64,000 nt of DNA from Eremophila alpestris peregrina (GCA_009792885.1 WMCF01000161.1:506283-570282); one strand, 5' to 3'. Positions 27,561 to 39,765 are shown, counted from the first letter of the stretch. Notes: a model not told the origin generated them from the letters alone. Made by a program: numbers and translations.

Positions 27561-29929
27561 TAATTGAAGTAGAAACAAATCAGAAAACCAACCTAAAAGA
27601 TTTTTCACACATTATTGCTATGAAATGTACAATATTTGCTATCTTCTGAGTGCATCTTGCACATCGAAGTCAGTATAAAGAGGAAGTTGCTCCTTAGCAG
27701 CACAAGCAGTGTACAGAGCTGCTGAGTTTTGCTGCAGTTCTCCAACTGCAGGTAACCCAGAGCAGAGCCACTGAATAGCAGTGCCACTGAACATGTAGCC
27801 TCATGCATCAGATCAAGGAATTTTAGTTCTTCTCAGGACAGCTCAGCTTTGTTCACTGAAATTTTTCAAATCATTATGACCCCAGGTTTCATTTCCACCC
27901 CTCCACCACCACTGCCTGTGCTCCACAAAGTTTCTCACCTTGTCTTGCCGTGAGTTTCAAAGAGTCATAAAACATTTGTGAGTATCTGGGTAGGAAGTGC
28001 TGTAGAGATCAATATTACTTATGGTGATTATTAATGAGCAATTTAATTTGATCATTATTAACACACATGGGTTCTTCATACTAAGATTAATATAACTTCA
28101 ATTTGCTCACACCATAACATACTCATTTGCATCTCTTTCCACTCTTGCACTGGCAATTATTTCTAAGTTGCAGTAGCAGAAACAGCACATTAGAAAACTG
28201 ACTTATTTTCCCACTGACAGACTATCACATCTCTGGGCTGCTAATGACAGATGTCTGTCCTTTTCAAAATCTGGCTGAAAGATGTACTTCTTTGCTCCAG
28301 GAGGTTTTTGCCCAAGTCAGTGTCCTGGCCACAAATACTGCTGCAGAAGTACTGGCAATTTCATGCTCCACCCATCAAGCCTTTCATCCACAATGTACTG
28401 TCCATGTTCTCATTTTCAAGTGCAATTTTACCAGTTTTACTTCAGCTTGTTTCCAAAATATTGAGAAATTTCCATGAGAGAAACAATTCTAACCATTACT
28501 ATTACCTTCTGCACCAAGATGAAGTTTCACCTGGGCAGAGGATGGGTGAACAACCCATAGAACAGCTATTCCAGCATCTTATTCTGATGCAAGTCACTAT
28601 AGGCTCCCTTCTTGTTCCATCAGGAAGGAAGAAAGACAATGCAGCTCTACAGCTTGTTCCCTGGTTTACGTAAGGAATTGCAGAGCTTTTTCCTTCCACT
28701 TTGTGAAATGAGTGTGTGATGGTTTCTGGCAGACTGTTGGACAAAATGTGATTGTGACTCTCCCTCGTTGCACACAAGATTGGAGCTGCACAGCTGCCAG
28801 TGCTCCCTTTAGACCTGGCAAGTTATTTTACATACCCACACAAACAGGGGCAGAAAACGGGGATTTACTGGTTACAAAGACAAAAGCAAGAACAGAGGAA
28901 CAACATCAAGTCTAACACAGAGTTGCTGTGGCCAACTGCTGCTTTTAATAGCCACTTACTTCTGTAGCTCACCCCTTGAAAAACTGGAGTACAGGGTTTA
29001 ATGATCCACCAATGACACAGAACACCTGAGCAGGAATGCTTGGAAGAGGAAATAACACAACAAGCCCTGCAGCTGCAGCTCCCTACAATAAATTCATTTG
29101 TACAGGAGCAGGTACCCAGGAAAGATCCAGGGCCAGCCTCCTTCTAGATAGAGGCTGGTACAGAGATATCATGTGAGGGGGAAACTTCAAGCATTTTACA
29201 CAATTCTGCATTCTTCTGAAAGGAGAAAAAAAAATAGGTCTCAGCCAGCATGGGAGAAGGATGCAATGCAAGCTCTTCTCTCAGGACAGGGAGAGTTTCC
29301 ACATCTTCCCAGCTGGGGGGATTCCTGCTGCAGTCCCCTTTCCCAGTTCTTCCCTTTACTCTCATTTTGTGCACAACAATTATGTGGGCCAGTGAGGTGG
29401 CAATTTCTGCTCCTTGTCCTATACCCCTTCCCTTTTTTTTTACATTTTTGACTCAAAACAGGTATATCTTCTAAGCTGCTACAGCAGCCAGTGCATCTAA
29501 AGCACTGCTACCAATTAAGTTAAGTACAAAGTATGAGATCAATTAATCATTCATTATCTTCACAATGCAATAGCTGGAGCTTCAGGGTAGGCAGTCCAAT
29601 AATCCTTACAACCCCCAAGATACTCATCTTCTTCTAAGCTGATCATTCATTACCCTGAGCATATCAGCATAGAAAATTCTTCAATTTCCAAGGCAATCAG
29701 TCTAGTAGAAAGGACAAGTATTTGAAACTCTGGTGCACCTTAACTACATGAAGTTTAAAAGGCCTGTAAACACATTTCATCAATGCTTTCAGTGAAAGCA
29801 AAGCATACTGAGCACTTGGAATTCAGCTTCATTTCACAGCCTCGACAAAACCAGACAACCTTTACAAACACCCTGGTATGCACTATGTTACCTCTGTCTC
29901 AAGGCAGAAATACATAAGAATCCAATCCT

Positions 29930-29932
<3 letters not shown>

Positions 29933-29973
<41 letters not shown>
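29933..29973. repeat. (TA)n microsatellite
   Basis: About 20 uninterrupted TA dinucleotides, preceded by 'gaga' and followed by 'tgcaatg'. Uninterrupted length predicts high polymorphism. Confidence 0.97.
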
Positions 29974-29976
<3 letters not shown>

Positions 29977-31172
29977 ATGAAGAAAGCTGCTCTCAGTAAA
30001 CTGAATGAGGCAGGATTCTTCAAGCCCCTGGCAAATGAAAGCCTAGAAAGCACATGTGCAAAATAGCCCAGCTCCTGCCTTCCTTGCTCTGAAATGATGG
30101 GTGAACTCTGACACAGGACAAATAGCTGGATGGCAGCACAAATCACAGAAACCCCAGGAGGCACGCGTGAGTTAATTCCTCACTAGAAAGCACTCAGACA
30201 CAAAGTGGTGCTAATTGTCTTGGGCTATGGTGCACCCATTCACGTTTTTAGCAAAAAGGTGTTTTACAACAAAGCATCTCAGCTTTACGGAGGAAGATTC
30301 TTCGTGGGAAAAAAAGATAATTCAATGCCTCCCTGCTCCTTAGAACAGCTCAGTAGGAAAGAGAAAAAACAACTCCATGGAAATGGTGGAGCCTGTGACC
30401 TTAAGCTCTCAAAACAGGACCATACAGAGTAATAAAAAGCATTATTTAGAGAAAAGAGAACAACTTAGATGATGCACTGGGAGTGTCCAATTTAAAGGAA
30501 CACACTGGTCGGCACAGACTGATTTACCACTGTAAGATCACACAGCTGTTTTCCTGCTTCACTTTGCCCCCTCAACCTCTTTCAGTCTCCAAACTCCACA
30601 GCCTCCCACATAACCTTGTTTCCCAGTCAAAGCACTGTTTCCAGCATGGAAGTTGCTGCACAGGCCACAGCAGTCGGAGGATTTGGCACCTGTCATGGCA
30701 GGGCAAAGCAGGCACTGGGGCTGGGTCAGTGGTGGGGGTGTGTATGTGTCATCCAGGAGTGGCAAAAGCTGATTTAACCAAAAAGGGAGACAGCAAGCAA
30801 GGAAATAAGAGGTTTTCAGCTCAGACATCTGCAGAGAGAGCAGGGCTTGGACAAGGGGTTCACCTGGTGTCCATAGATGGCTGCTCAGCCCAGCAGGATC
30901 CAGGTGAGTCTACACAGCTACTGAGTGTCCTGGATCCTACAGAGTTATTACCTGGCTGTGACTTTGCCACAGTCTGGGAAACTTTTCAGAAGCAGAATTC
31001 AAAATCCACTGAGACATCAGTTTTAAAGAAGCTTGCCTCCAGGTCTCTCCCTCTCTGCGAGAGCTCCTTCCAGGCAGTAGAACTAAAGAAGTTTGGTCAC
31101 ATCTGGGAAAAGTAAATGAGTAGGAATGATATTTCCCAAAGAAATCTGCTACAGCAGAGATCTCCCATTCAA

Positions 31173-31308
31173 ACAAAAAAAAAAAAATCCAAAACAAAAC
31201 AAACCCCACCTTTTATCCAAAATGGAAAAAAACCCAAAAACAAACAAACAAACAAACAAACAAACAAACCTCCGAATTTTTTGTTTGGTTTTTTTTTTTT
31301 TTTTTTGG
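31173..31308. repeat. A-rich / (CAAA)n tract followed by poly-T
   Basis: A poly-A run at 31174-31187 leads to A/C-rich sequence, then (CAAA)n at 31236-31269, then 'tttttgtttgg' and a poly-T run (about 31288-31305). The A-rich and T-rich halves are roughly complementary and could form a hairpin. Confidence 0.9.
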
Positions 31309-31899
31309 TAGGAAACTGGTGACTGGGAAGATGATTTTTCTGCATATATTTCTCCTGCTTTTCCTTGGAAATTAAAGTGGAAGAAAGGAAAAAAAAAAAT
31401 CTCAACACAGTGATTTCTCACATAGAATTTTTGCTAAGTTTCTTCAAATTCAATTCTTTCCTGCAAAGTCTATTAGAAAAGGAACATTGCAGGTCTTCCA
31501 TGGCAGTTTCCCTAGTTTTTTCACCAACTCTCATACAAAGAGGCAACCTCCCCAGAGTAAACTGCACCCCTCTGAACATCTCCAAACTGAGAAGCACCTT
31601 CCCTATCTGAACAATGATGCCCATACATGTTTCAGACAAAATAGTTGTGGTGCTGCTGGAGTTGTCCCTCTACTTAAAGCCATCAACCTCTCCCCCTATT
31701 ACTTCTTCTGGTTTTCCCACCCCTGCAAACTCACATACCACAGAGGACTTGAGGCCACGCAGGGGTTGTGTCCTACTTATTATTGGCAATTGTGTCCACT
31801 TGAGTGCCCTCATTGAGCCAGGAGTTTTCATCCGGTGGAGCTGGTGGAAGACCCTTCTATTTAAGAACTAACTTGTTACAAAGAATGATCCCTTGCGTT

Positions 31900-32290
31900 T
31901 GGTTGTTGTTTGCCCAGGGAGTTCCTTTGTCATTCCCTTGCTTGGTGCAAGGTATTTACTGAGCACTGCATTCCTGGCAGCAGCACAGAAACCGCCTGGA
32001 CTCAATTCATTAGAGTTTAACATTAGATTTGTAATAAGATCCGCCACTTAAAAACCACTTGCCAACGTTGCCACCACGTTATGCTGCAAGCACAGGATGA
32101 GGAGGAAATGTAATAGAAATCATCTTTGTTACATGTGTGCCAGCGCTAACCTTGCTGTATGTGGCCATTATAACCTTGCTTTCAACTCTGCAGAAACAGC
32201 TCATAAAATCTGCCTCTGCCACAGAGCACTGTCTGCTCACACAGTGCTAATGTTTCATTAAATGGATACTTACTAAGAAGAGCACAAGGA
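31900..32290. other. Possible conserved non-coding element
   Basis: Unique-looking sequence with intact CpGs scattered in moderate GC (CCGCCACTTAAAAACC, AACGTTGCCACCACGTTATG, CCAGCGCTAACC) and AT-core motifs (CAATTCATTAGAG). No coding frame. Conservation is suspected from composition alone. Confidence 0.28.
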
Positions 32291-34593
32291 AGGACAAGTT
32301 CCCACTTTCAGCAGGACCATCACTCACACACATATCCAGTGTTTCACACTTATGAGTGTTGAACAGCACACAACCAACACCCCCAGCTCCTGAGCTTCAC
32401 AGGTGTATTTGTTCAACACAACAAAATATTTCTTTGGGGCAAGAGCTTGAATTAGAACCAAAAAAAATCATAAAAATCTTAACAGCATGTTACCATTCAA
32501 ATTTACTCAAGTAAGCAATTATTTTTTTCCTTCGTTTTCCAACTTTTGGTTAAAGAGGTGTTTTCTTGGAATTGTTTTTAAAAAATTGCCAGAGAAAGGA
32601 GCTGATCAATTAAGACCCGGAAAAAAGGATGTCATGCATATGGATAAGCAGGGAGATAGTGCAGGGGAAAAAAAAGAAGCGGCAATGAGAAAGATAGAGA
32701 GGGAAATTACTTGAATGTTTCCTGTGAGCTGTCTTCTGCATATTGGCACCTTATCCCAGCTTTTAAAAGGAGAGACAGAGTCTAGAGAGCAAATTTAGCC
32801 GTGTCTACTTGAAAGGTAAGAGTAAACGTAGACCCTGACAATTACTAAATAAGAACATAATTAATTATTCCTTCAACTGAATAGTCCTGAATCCTACCAC
32901 AAATCAATCAGCTCTTCTTGCCTAAGAAGCTCTGACTCTATTTTAGCTCAATGAAAACAAAATCAATGAAGGCCAATTATAGCCCAGCTCGTTAGAGTAT
33001 GCAAATAGTGCCCCGTGGAGCTGAGCTGCTCTTGCTCTGGGCACTGCCGGGGAGAGCAAGCGTCAGGCAAACCAAACGTGAGCTGGTGCTGGCACCTAGC
33101 TGCCTGTGCTGTGATACACCAGCTCCTCACAGCTCGTTTGCAGCGGGGGATGCAAATGTCCAGAGATCAACCGTGCCAAACAGCAGTTCTTCAGCAGCCT
33201 CCTGTCCTGGAATTGCAGGTGCAGAAAGCCCACCAGTGTGTCTCAGACAGCAGGTTCAGCATTATTTACAAAAACGAGGTGTGCAAAGCTGCAGAAAACA
33301 GAGAGCTTACCTGCCTTTCATCAGGTAAAGACACTTGAAGAAGCAGGTAATGATGACATAATTATAATATTAATAATGAAATTGCAAGGCAAGGATTTCA
33401 TCCAAGTGCCATCAGCTAAACCTCTCGCCCTCTCAAATGGCAGCCATGAGCTCTGGGTCTCCAGAACAGAATTCTGCCTGCCCACACAAGGCTGTAGTAC
33501 ACCTCCACCCTGCCACCACTCTAATCGGAGCTTGCTTTTCCCAACACCAAAACCACAGAATTTCAGGAAGCTTTCTCCTCTTCCCTGTGAAAATTCAGAA
33601 GGCAAAGGAAAAGTTTGCCAACATTTTCCCTCATGCAATGCATGGTCCACAGCCATCTGGAGACACAAGGCTACTGCAGCATGAACTGCTTTGAGCTCAA
33701 CCTCTCGTTCCCAGCAGTGCCACCCAGCCCCACGGGAGCATTGAGAGTGCTGACAGTGACTGTACTCACATCCTCACAGGATCCAGGCACTGGGCAAGTG
33801 CCTGCCACTGCAAGATCCAATTTCATGCACCCACAAAATTCTGGCCTTCCTGAGTACTGCTCATCCCAAACCAATTTCTCTGTCGTGGGTTCACAACGGA
33901 CAGGATTGCTCCTTTCAAGGAGCCACTCACAAGAACTGAGCTTCGCAGTTTTCTGGCTATAGCCCTGGGACATTTTTGGCCAAAAGCTCCCTCATAGTGG
34001 CTTTCTGCCCATACAGTGGGACTCTACCCTTGGCCTCAGAACCAGCTTTGATAGACAGCTTCATCTTTCCATGACTACCTAAAAATTATGATGTAATATT
34101 TCCTTTACTGCCACACTTGGCAGTGTTGCCAAGGCTTGGGGTAAGCTACAGAGCAGCAACTACAGAAGGATTTAAAATGAAATGCACAGCTTCTGCAAGA
34201 ACAGGGTGCCTCTAGTGTTTTTCTGGTGTAGAAACTTTGAAGCATATTCCAAGCTTTTGGGCTTGCGTGTGATTGGGAGCTTTGTGTTTCTTTGTTTGCT
34301 TTTTCTCATATTGTTATTTTTATGTTGGTCATATTATAGCCAACCAGGTTTTTTTGAAGCACCTTGAAAAGAAACATGACTACACTACACATGAAGCACG
34401 GAAGACAAACCATTCCTGTTTTTAAATCTTGACACACCTTCCAACAAATGTAAGAAGCCAAACCTGGGAGTTCAAGTGCCCCAAACACTGTTGATTCTCA
34501 CTCTGTATGTGTATTAGTTAACATTGATTTCTAAGCTAAATCCAAACATTAGCATTTTTACCATTTAAAAAATAATCTTCCTATTTAAGTACT
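32291..34593. other. Intergenic desert, no gene recognised
   Basis: Several overlapping frames of 80-148 codons at 33.0-34.0 kb on both strands coincide with a GC-richer patch and have no domain content, so they look like chance. An ATTA-rich patch occurs at 33357-33385. Confidence 0.6.
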
Positions 34594-35095
34594 TGTGCGG
34601 GTTTTGCATTAATTGACATTTGGTGAGGGGGGAAGAAGCCACCCATAGAAATTATGTTTTCCCAGAGAAGCTGCTGGCACTTTCCTCCAAGCCTGACAAA
34701 ACCAACCGGTGGCTAGTTTGAATATTAACAACCTGGTAAACCAATCAAAGAGCTGAATATGCCTCTGTGAGGGTCACATTTTAAGATGAGCAAGTCCTGA
34801 AAATATCTCTTTTTCTTCTGGCCTGGGAGCAGGTAACAAGCCAGCCTGGCCTCCTCCCTGTGGCCGGGCTGAGTGGGTGCTGCCTCAGGGCTGGGCCCCT
34901 TCCCAGGGATCCCACCGGGCCTTGGAAACCCAGCAGAAAACCCTGTATTGACAGAAGCAGGAGCACAGCTGAATCCTGACCAGGACACATTCCAAAGTCC
35001 AAGGACAGCATATCAAGCTTGATCATGAGCAAAGGTTTTGCCCCTTTGGGGCATGAAGAGATGGTCACAAGACCATCCTGCACAGCTCCAAAAGA
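34594..35095 (+). mobile_element. Possible solo LTR of an avian endogenous retrovirus
   Basis: Begins TGTGCGGGTTTTGCATTAAT and contains blocks I associate with another avian LTR family ('ggctagtttgaatattaaca', 'ccaatcaaagagctgaatat', 'gaaaatatctctttttcttc', a GC-rich 'gggctgagtgggtgctgcct' segment). The GC-rich segment stands out from AT-rich surroundings. The 3' end is unclear and the family is not certain. Confidence 0.42.
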
Positions 35096-36759
35096 TACTG
35101 AGGTGACTACAAACTAAGGATGCAGTTTTGCTTCAGCACTACATTTTCTGAGCAGCAAATTATTCCTGTCATAACTTCAGCCCTTCCCAGTTGTGTATTC
35201 TTAATTCCTGTGTTATCTCTAGTTTCACAGAGCTACTTCTGAACTACTTCAGGACTGAAGATTTACATTTGAGCATCACCTTCCTCAAGATATCAGGGAC
35301 AATTTCCAAAGATCTTTTGGCACCTGAAGATTAAAGATACAAGTTTTTTAGGCATTCTAAACAGCATTTAATTAATACCTACCAGGCACTTAACAACCCT
35401 AAAGCCTAAATGACCTCCCTCACCCTCCAACTCCTCCCCAAAACCGCAGACATGTTTAACTTTCACCCCAGGCCAGCCCAGCTAAACAAGTGTGTTTGGG
35501 ACTTCAGCTGGTCACTGGTCTCTTCATGTGGCTGACTTGGAAATTGACAGCCTCCTAAAAAACTTCAATCCTCTCCCTCCCCAAAAAGTAGTGCCACTGT
35601 TATTATTGAACGAGACAAGGAGGAAATTTCTGCTGCTCTCAAGAGCTCATGCTTCTGAATTCCCATCCCTTTCCCTGAGCACGAACCCAGCGTTAGGAGT
35701 AGAGTGCAAAAGTGGAAGTTTGATTGCAATTGCTGGAAAGGATTAATCCCTGCCCGGGCAGCTGACTTCCACAGTGCAATAATTAAGTGGAACCGTTGCA
35801 CAAGATGAAGCATGAGGAAGGAAATTAGAGTATGCCATGCCAGGGCTGTTTTGTGCTAGAGCTGTCCCCACATGGGCTTACACTCTATCACGCTCACTTT
35901 ATGCAATGCTGTCAAGCATCTGGACTAATCCATTATCCCGGGATGAAGTGAGGAGAACACAGGGCCAATCTCATCGTTCTCCTTTGTAACTAATTGCAGG
36001 AGACAGGGACTTGCTACTGTGTGGGAATGGAGGTAGAAAGACAGAGCCCAGAAGCAAGCAATATGAGACAATCAAAGCTGAAAGTACACACTGACATCAT
36101 CCTTCAGGGACAAAACTTGTGCCTTTTCTAAACACCAGGCATGGAATTGCACAGCCAAATAACATTAAAAAAATTAGATTAAAAAAATACATATGACACA
36201 AAATATAGAATGGTGGAAAGTCCTGATGAGCAAAGCACAACACAAAAATCTGCTGCTGCCCAGTAAAGCTCTGACTTAAGCCAACATGTCACTTCAGAGG
36301 CAGAAAGTTTTGGCCTGCCTAGCCTGACACTGACACAGGGCCCGACACTGAGGGTGGCAGTGCTCTGCTGGGAATGCCCTTTACTTGAAAACTCCAAGAG
36401 CATCAAGGAAGACTTAATTGCAAAAGACACAAGTTCCCTGCTCCCATCCTAGCTCAGGTCTCCTAAAAGCCTTCTTCACTCCCCAAACCAACAAAAAAAA
36501 AAAAACAAACCACAAAACTCATTAAACCTTCATGCAGTCATCACCTGGCAGATGGTGCTGCTTGGCAAGGAAATTTCTTTCCTGCAATGTGGCTGGATTA
36601 GGTGATGGCCTCAAGGTTCCAAAGCAAATTTCCTTTAGACTTCTGTGCAACTGGCTTTTACATGAGACAACTCTGGAACCAAAAGCTCAAAATACTGAGA
36701 CAGGACATGTATTCAAGGTATAACTAAAAATCTCACTCCTGAGGTCCATCCCTCATGGA
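35096..36759. other. Intergenic desert, no gene recognised
   Basis: Unique-looking non-coding sequence with one A-tract near 36491-36502. Nothing else was recognised. Confidence 0.6.
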
Positions 36760-36911
36760 TGTATGCTCCATTCCTGGAAGTGTTCAAGGTCAGGCTGGAT
36801 GGGGCTCTGAGCAACCTGGTCTAGTGGAAGGTGTCCCTGCCCATGGCAAAGGGGGTTGGAACTGGAGATGATCTGAAAGGTCCCTTCCAACCCAGAGCAT
36901 TCTGTGATTCC
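36760..36911 (+). mobile_element. CR1 LINE 3' fragment (short)
   Basis: Carries the terminal CR1 blocks 'cctggaagtgttcaaggtca', 'ggctggatggggctctgagc', 'aacctggtctagtggaaggt', 'gtccctgcccatggc', 'ggttggaactggagatgatc' and 'aggtcccttccaaccc', ending 'cattctgtgattc'. Strongly 5'-truncated. Confidence 0.93.
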
Positions 36912-38155
36912 TTAAGAACTGACATGACTCTAGTAAAATAAACCAAGTTACACTGGTGGAACGGTGTCAAGCCATCACCTGGCAGAGCAATTCACAGAGG
37001 TTAAAGGTTATTCAGCTCTCAGGCTCTCTGAAATTAAAACACAAATCAGGTCTCCAAGACATGCTGTGTGCCACAGAGTATCATCTGGCATGGGAGAAAA
37101 AAACTGGATACAGTCCAGTCCTGCACACTACCATAGCACAAGGACACAACAGAGTCTGCCCCTGGGGGTGCTGGAAATTCCGGATTTCAGTGAGCCAGGT
37201 CTAAGACAGGCCCTTCCCACCACAGGGATGCACAAACTGCAACCTGGCCACATGTAGCCGAGTTTCCAGCCCTGCACCATGCCTGGCCTAAGAAGAGAGG
37301 TGGGAAGCTGGCAGGGAGATTGCCCTGTGCCTCCTCACTGAGCTGCAGGGCAGCTCTGCTGAAGCTCAGATACAAATTCATACATTCCTGCCCCACAGGT
37401 GTCCCCAATTTGGAAAACTGAGCCAAGCACTTTCCCATTACATGCTATTTAACAGAAATATCAGTCTTGTCCATACAATTATCATATCTTCTGTCTGTCT
37501 TGTATATAAAAACAATATAATTTTTCTTATTAGCCAAAGGGTAAGAAGAGGTCACACAAACCATTACAGAGCCTAAAAGCCAGATATTAATTTTAAAAGA
37601 CTGCAATAGCTTTGTGCTCTGTGCAAAAAAAAAAAAAAAAAGAAAAAAGAAATCATCATTATTCCAGATGATGTCTTATATGCAGTGGCTTCTTTGCAAA
37701 ATGAATTTACCTTTTCATTACTATTTACTGACTGTGCTTGTATTTCATTTGTATGGATTTTATGCAGCAAAAAAGAGCCTCAGAAAAATTTAATAAAAAG
37801 ATGGAGACAGCGAACAATCATTGGAGTCTGTATCTTGACTCTTGAGGTCACAGTTCTGCTGTTTTTATTATGTTCATTTCAGAGAAACAAAAAGCCTTTT
37901 CTGATGGGAACAAATCGGGATTGGTAATTGCATAGCCACATTCTACAGGGCACAGCAGTACCCAAAAACACATCTGTGACAAAATCTAAGAATTCACCCT
38001 CCCTGCTAGGCTTGAGCAGCCAGCTTGTCACACAAATAAATATTAAAAATCCCCAAGACTTTTAGTAGCTCTCAGTCCAACTGCATATCCTCACACAGGG
38101 CTGAGTCAAGCCCTGTTCTTCAGCACATACTGGCCTGCACCATGCTCCAGTGGTG
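36912..38155. other. Intergenic desert, no gene recognised
   Basis: Contains a poly-A tract at 37625-37651. No gene was recognised between the two CR1 fragments. Confidence 0.6.
37625..37651. repeat. Poly-A tract
   Basis: A run of about 17 A followed by interrupted A-rich sequence (GAAAAAAGAAA). No source gene sequence was recognised upstream, so a retrocopy tail is not supported. Confidence 0.85.
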
Positions 38156-38465
38156 ACCCTCAGAGGGATGTACTGGGACCAGTATTAACTTCATCCATGA
38201 CATACTGGGATCCTGTGCAGCTGACACCAATCTGAGTGGTGCTGTTGGCACGCCTGGAGGACGGGATCCCTGAACAAGCTGGAGAAGTGGGCCCAGGGAG
38301 ACTTTGTGGTAGCCTTTCAGTTTTTGTAGGAGGCTTACATCAAAGATGGGGACAGACTTTTTAGTAGGGGGTAGGGAGAGGGGTAATGTTTTAAACTCAA
38401 AGGTAGAATTAGACTAGAGACAAGGATGAATTTTTCTACAATGAGGGTAGCGAAATGCTGACGCA
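38156..38465 (+). mobile_element. CR1 LINE fragment lacking its 3' terminus
   Basis: Shows older CR1 blocks from the end of ORF2 and the start of the 3'UTR: 'tactgggaccagtattaact', 'cagctgacaccaatctgagt', 'caagctggagaagtgggccc', then 'ggtaatgttttaaactcaaa' and 'ttctacaatgagggtagcga'. An internal deletion joins the two halves, and the usual terminal 'cattctatgattc' segment is missing. It stops about 75 bp short of the candidate splice donor below the 38.6-39.0 kb CpG island. Confidence 0.85.
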
Positions 38466-38540
38466 AGTTTCCCGGAGAGGTATTACAGTCCCCACCTGTC
38501 ACAGTTTAGCATAGCTTCTAGTTAAAGAAGAAACACTTAC

Positions 38541-39030
38541 CTGCAAAGACCTGTGAGTGACATCTTGCCAAGCCAATGAGAAAGCAAATGTTCGGCTTTG
38601 TGACTGCTCATATCAAGCTGGGAACGCTGGGGACTCTCTCTTTCCGCGGCTCGCCTCTGGAGAGGTGCGCAGCAGCCGCGGCTCCCTCAGGCCCTGAGGG
38701 GAGCCGGGGCCCTGCTGGGCCCTGCCTGACCGGAGCTCAGACTCTCGGGCAGGGAGCAGGAGGAAGATATGCCTGGCTCCGCTCGGACCGAGCTCAGCGG
38801 CTGCCGGTTCCCCCACACCTTCCACCTGGAGCGGCTCCGAGCCCGGGTTGGGCTGCCCCGAATGAGACCGAGGGTGGAGCGGGGTGAAAGCTGCATTTAC
38901 CAGCGCAGCTATCGAGACCCCGGCCGCCGTCCCGGCTCCTTCCCTCGCCTCTGCCATGTGGCCTCAGAGTCTTTGAGAGCTGCCGCCGCTGCCCGGCCCA
39001 GAGCACGGCACCACCTGCGCACCCGAGCTG
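38541..39030 (-). promoter_or_regulatory. Isolated CpG island with candidate first exon of an unannotated transcript
   Basis: From about 38640 to 39030 the sequence becomes strongly GC- and CpG-rich (for example CCGCGGCTCG, CGGCCGCCGTCCCGG) inside an AT-rich desert. CpG density of this kind is kept only where DNA is unmethylated in the germ line, usually at promoters. On the minus strand the region runs without a splice site into a consensus donor, TTTGCAG|GTAAGTG, with its last exonic base at 38541. A CCAAT box (plus strand) at about 38572 could alternatively serve a plus-strand start. Short overlapping ORFs (up to 114 aa) look like GC-rich chance ORFs, so a non-coding RNA is the simpler reading. 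It lies 1.8 kb beyond the GPAT3 stop codon. Confidence 0.5.
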
Positions 39031-39765
39031 AGATTAACTGTCTCTGCCAAGGGGAAGCTTTGCAGAAGCATCCATAAATTACGACAGACACATTCATTAG
39101 CCCAAAGCTTGCATAATCAGTTCATCCTAACACTAATAGCAACTCAGACCACAGTTGAACTACGTTCACATAAAGTAAAAAGCCTTTGCTGTGTCTCACT
39201 TACCACTCTAACCCTTTTAAAGTAAACAATTTCCTTCCTGAAGGCCTGCCATGCTAAACCTGAAAACACTTCCCTACATATTTACCCTTGTGTAAGTGCA
39301 TAATGGGAAACAGGAACTCATTTTCTGGGAGACTATGTTCCATCATATTTTAAAATTTCGATTTATAGAACAGTAAGTTTTTTGAGCATTAATTTAATTT
39401 CTCTTTGCTAAAAAGAAGACTACTTAGAAATGAACTCAGCTAAAAGTCTAGAAGCTCAGTTGTTTCCCAGTTAATAACAGATTCATTGAGTCTCCCTTGA
39501 TATGACTTTATGCTGTAATTTCAAGATGAGCCTGCATGATGAGTTATTCCTACTCTAAGAAGGATAAACACCAAGTCATCTGTGTGCCTTAGAGTCCAAG
39601 GAGAGGGTAAAAAAGGAAAGAAAGGTTACAAATCTGTAGAACTCAACTACAATTAGTCCCTTATGTCCATGACTGAAGTTTCTATGATTCCAATATTAAG
39701 TTCCCAGGAAGTATAACATTTTTAATTATACAGATTTAGAGAACAGTAGTAATGCCACACAAGAC
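39031..39765. other. Intergenic spacer between CpG island and GPAT3 3' end
   Basis: AT-rich non-coding sequence without recognised repeats or ORFs. It separates the isolated CpG island from the inferred GPAT3 cleavage site. Confidence 0.55.

Larger units (their letters stand above)
27561..31899. other. Intergenic desert with simple repeats, no gene recognised
   Basis: Contains the (TA)n and (CAAA)n tracts listed separately. A 211-codon stretch without stops lies at 30483-31115 on the plus strand but starts from GTG and shows no recognisable domain, so it is not called as a gene. Confidence 0.6.

Noticed and set aside
33238..33973. Cluster of overlapping ORFs of 85-148 codons on both strands
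   Set aside because: Multiple mutually exclusive frames over the same bases indicate a stop-poor patch, not a gene.
37625..37651. Poly-A tract as a possible retrogene tail
   Set aside because: No coding or processed-gene sequence was recognised upstream and no target-site duplication is evident.
38576..39097. Overlapping ORFs of 60-114 codons in the orphan CpG island
   Set aside because: Arg/Pro/Gly/Ala-rich translations typical of CpG-island sequence in every frame. The island itself is reported, but not as coding.
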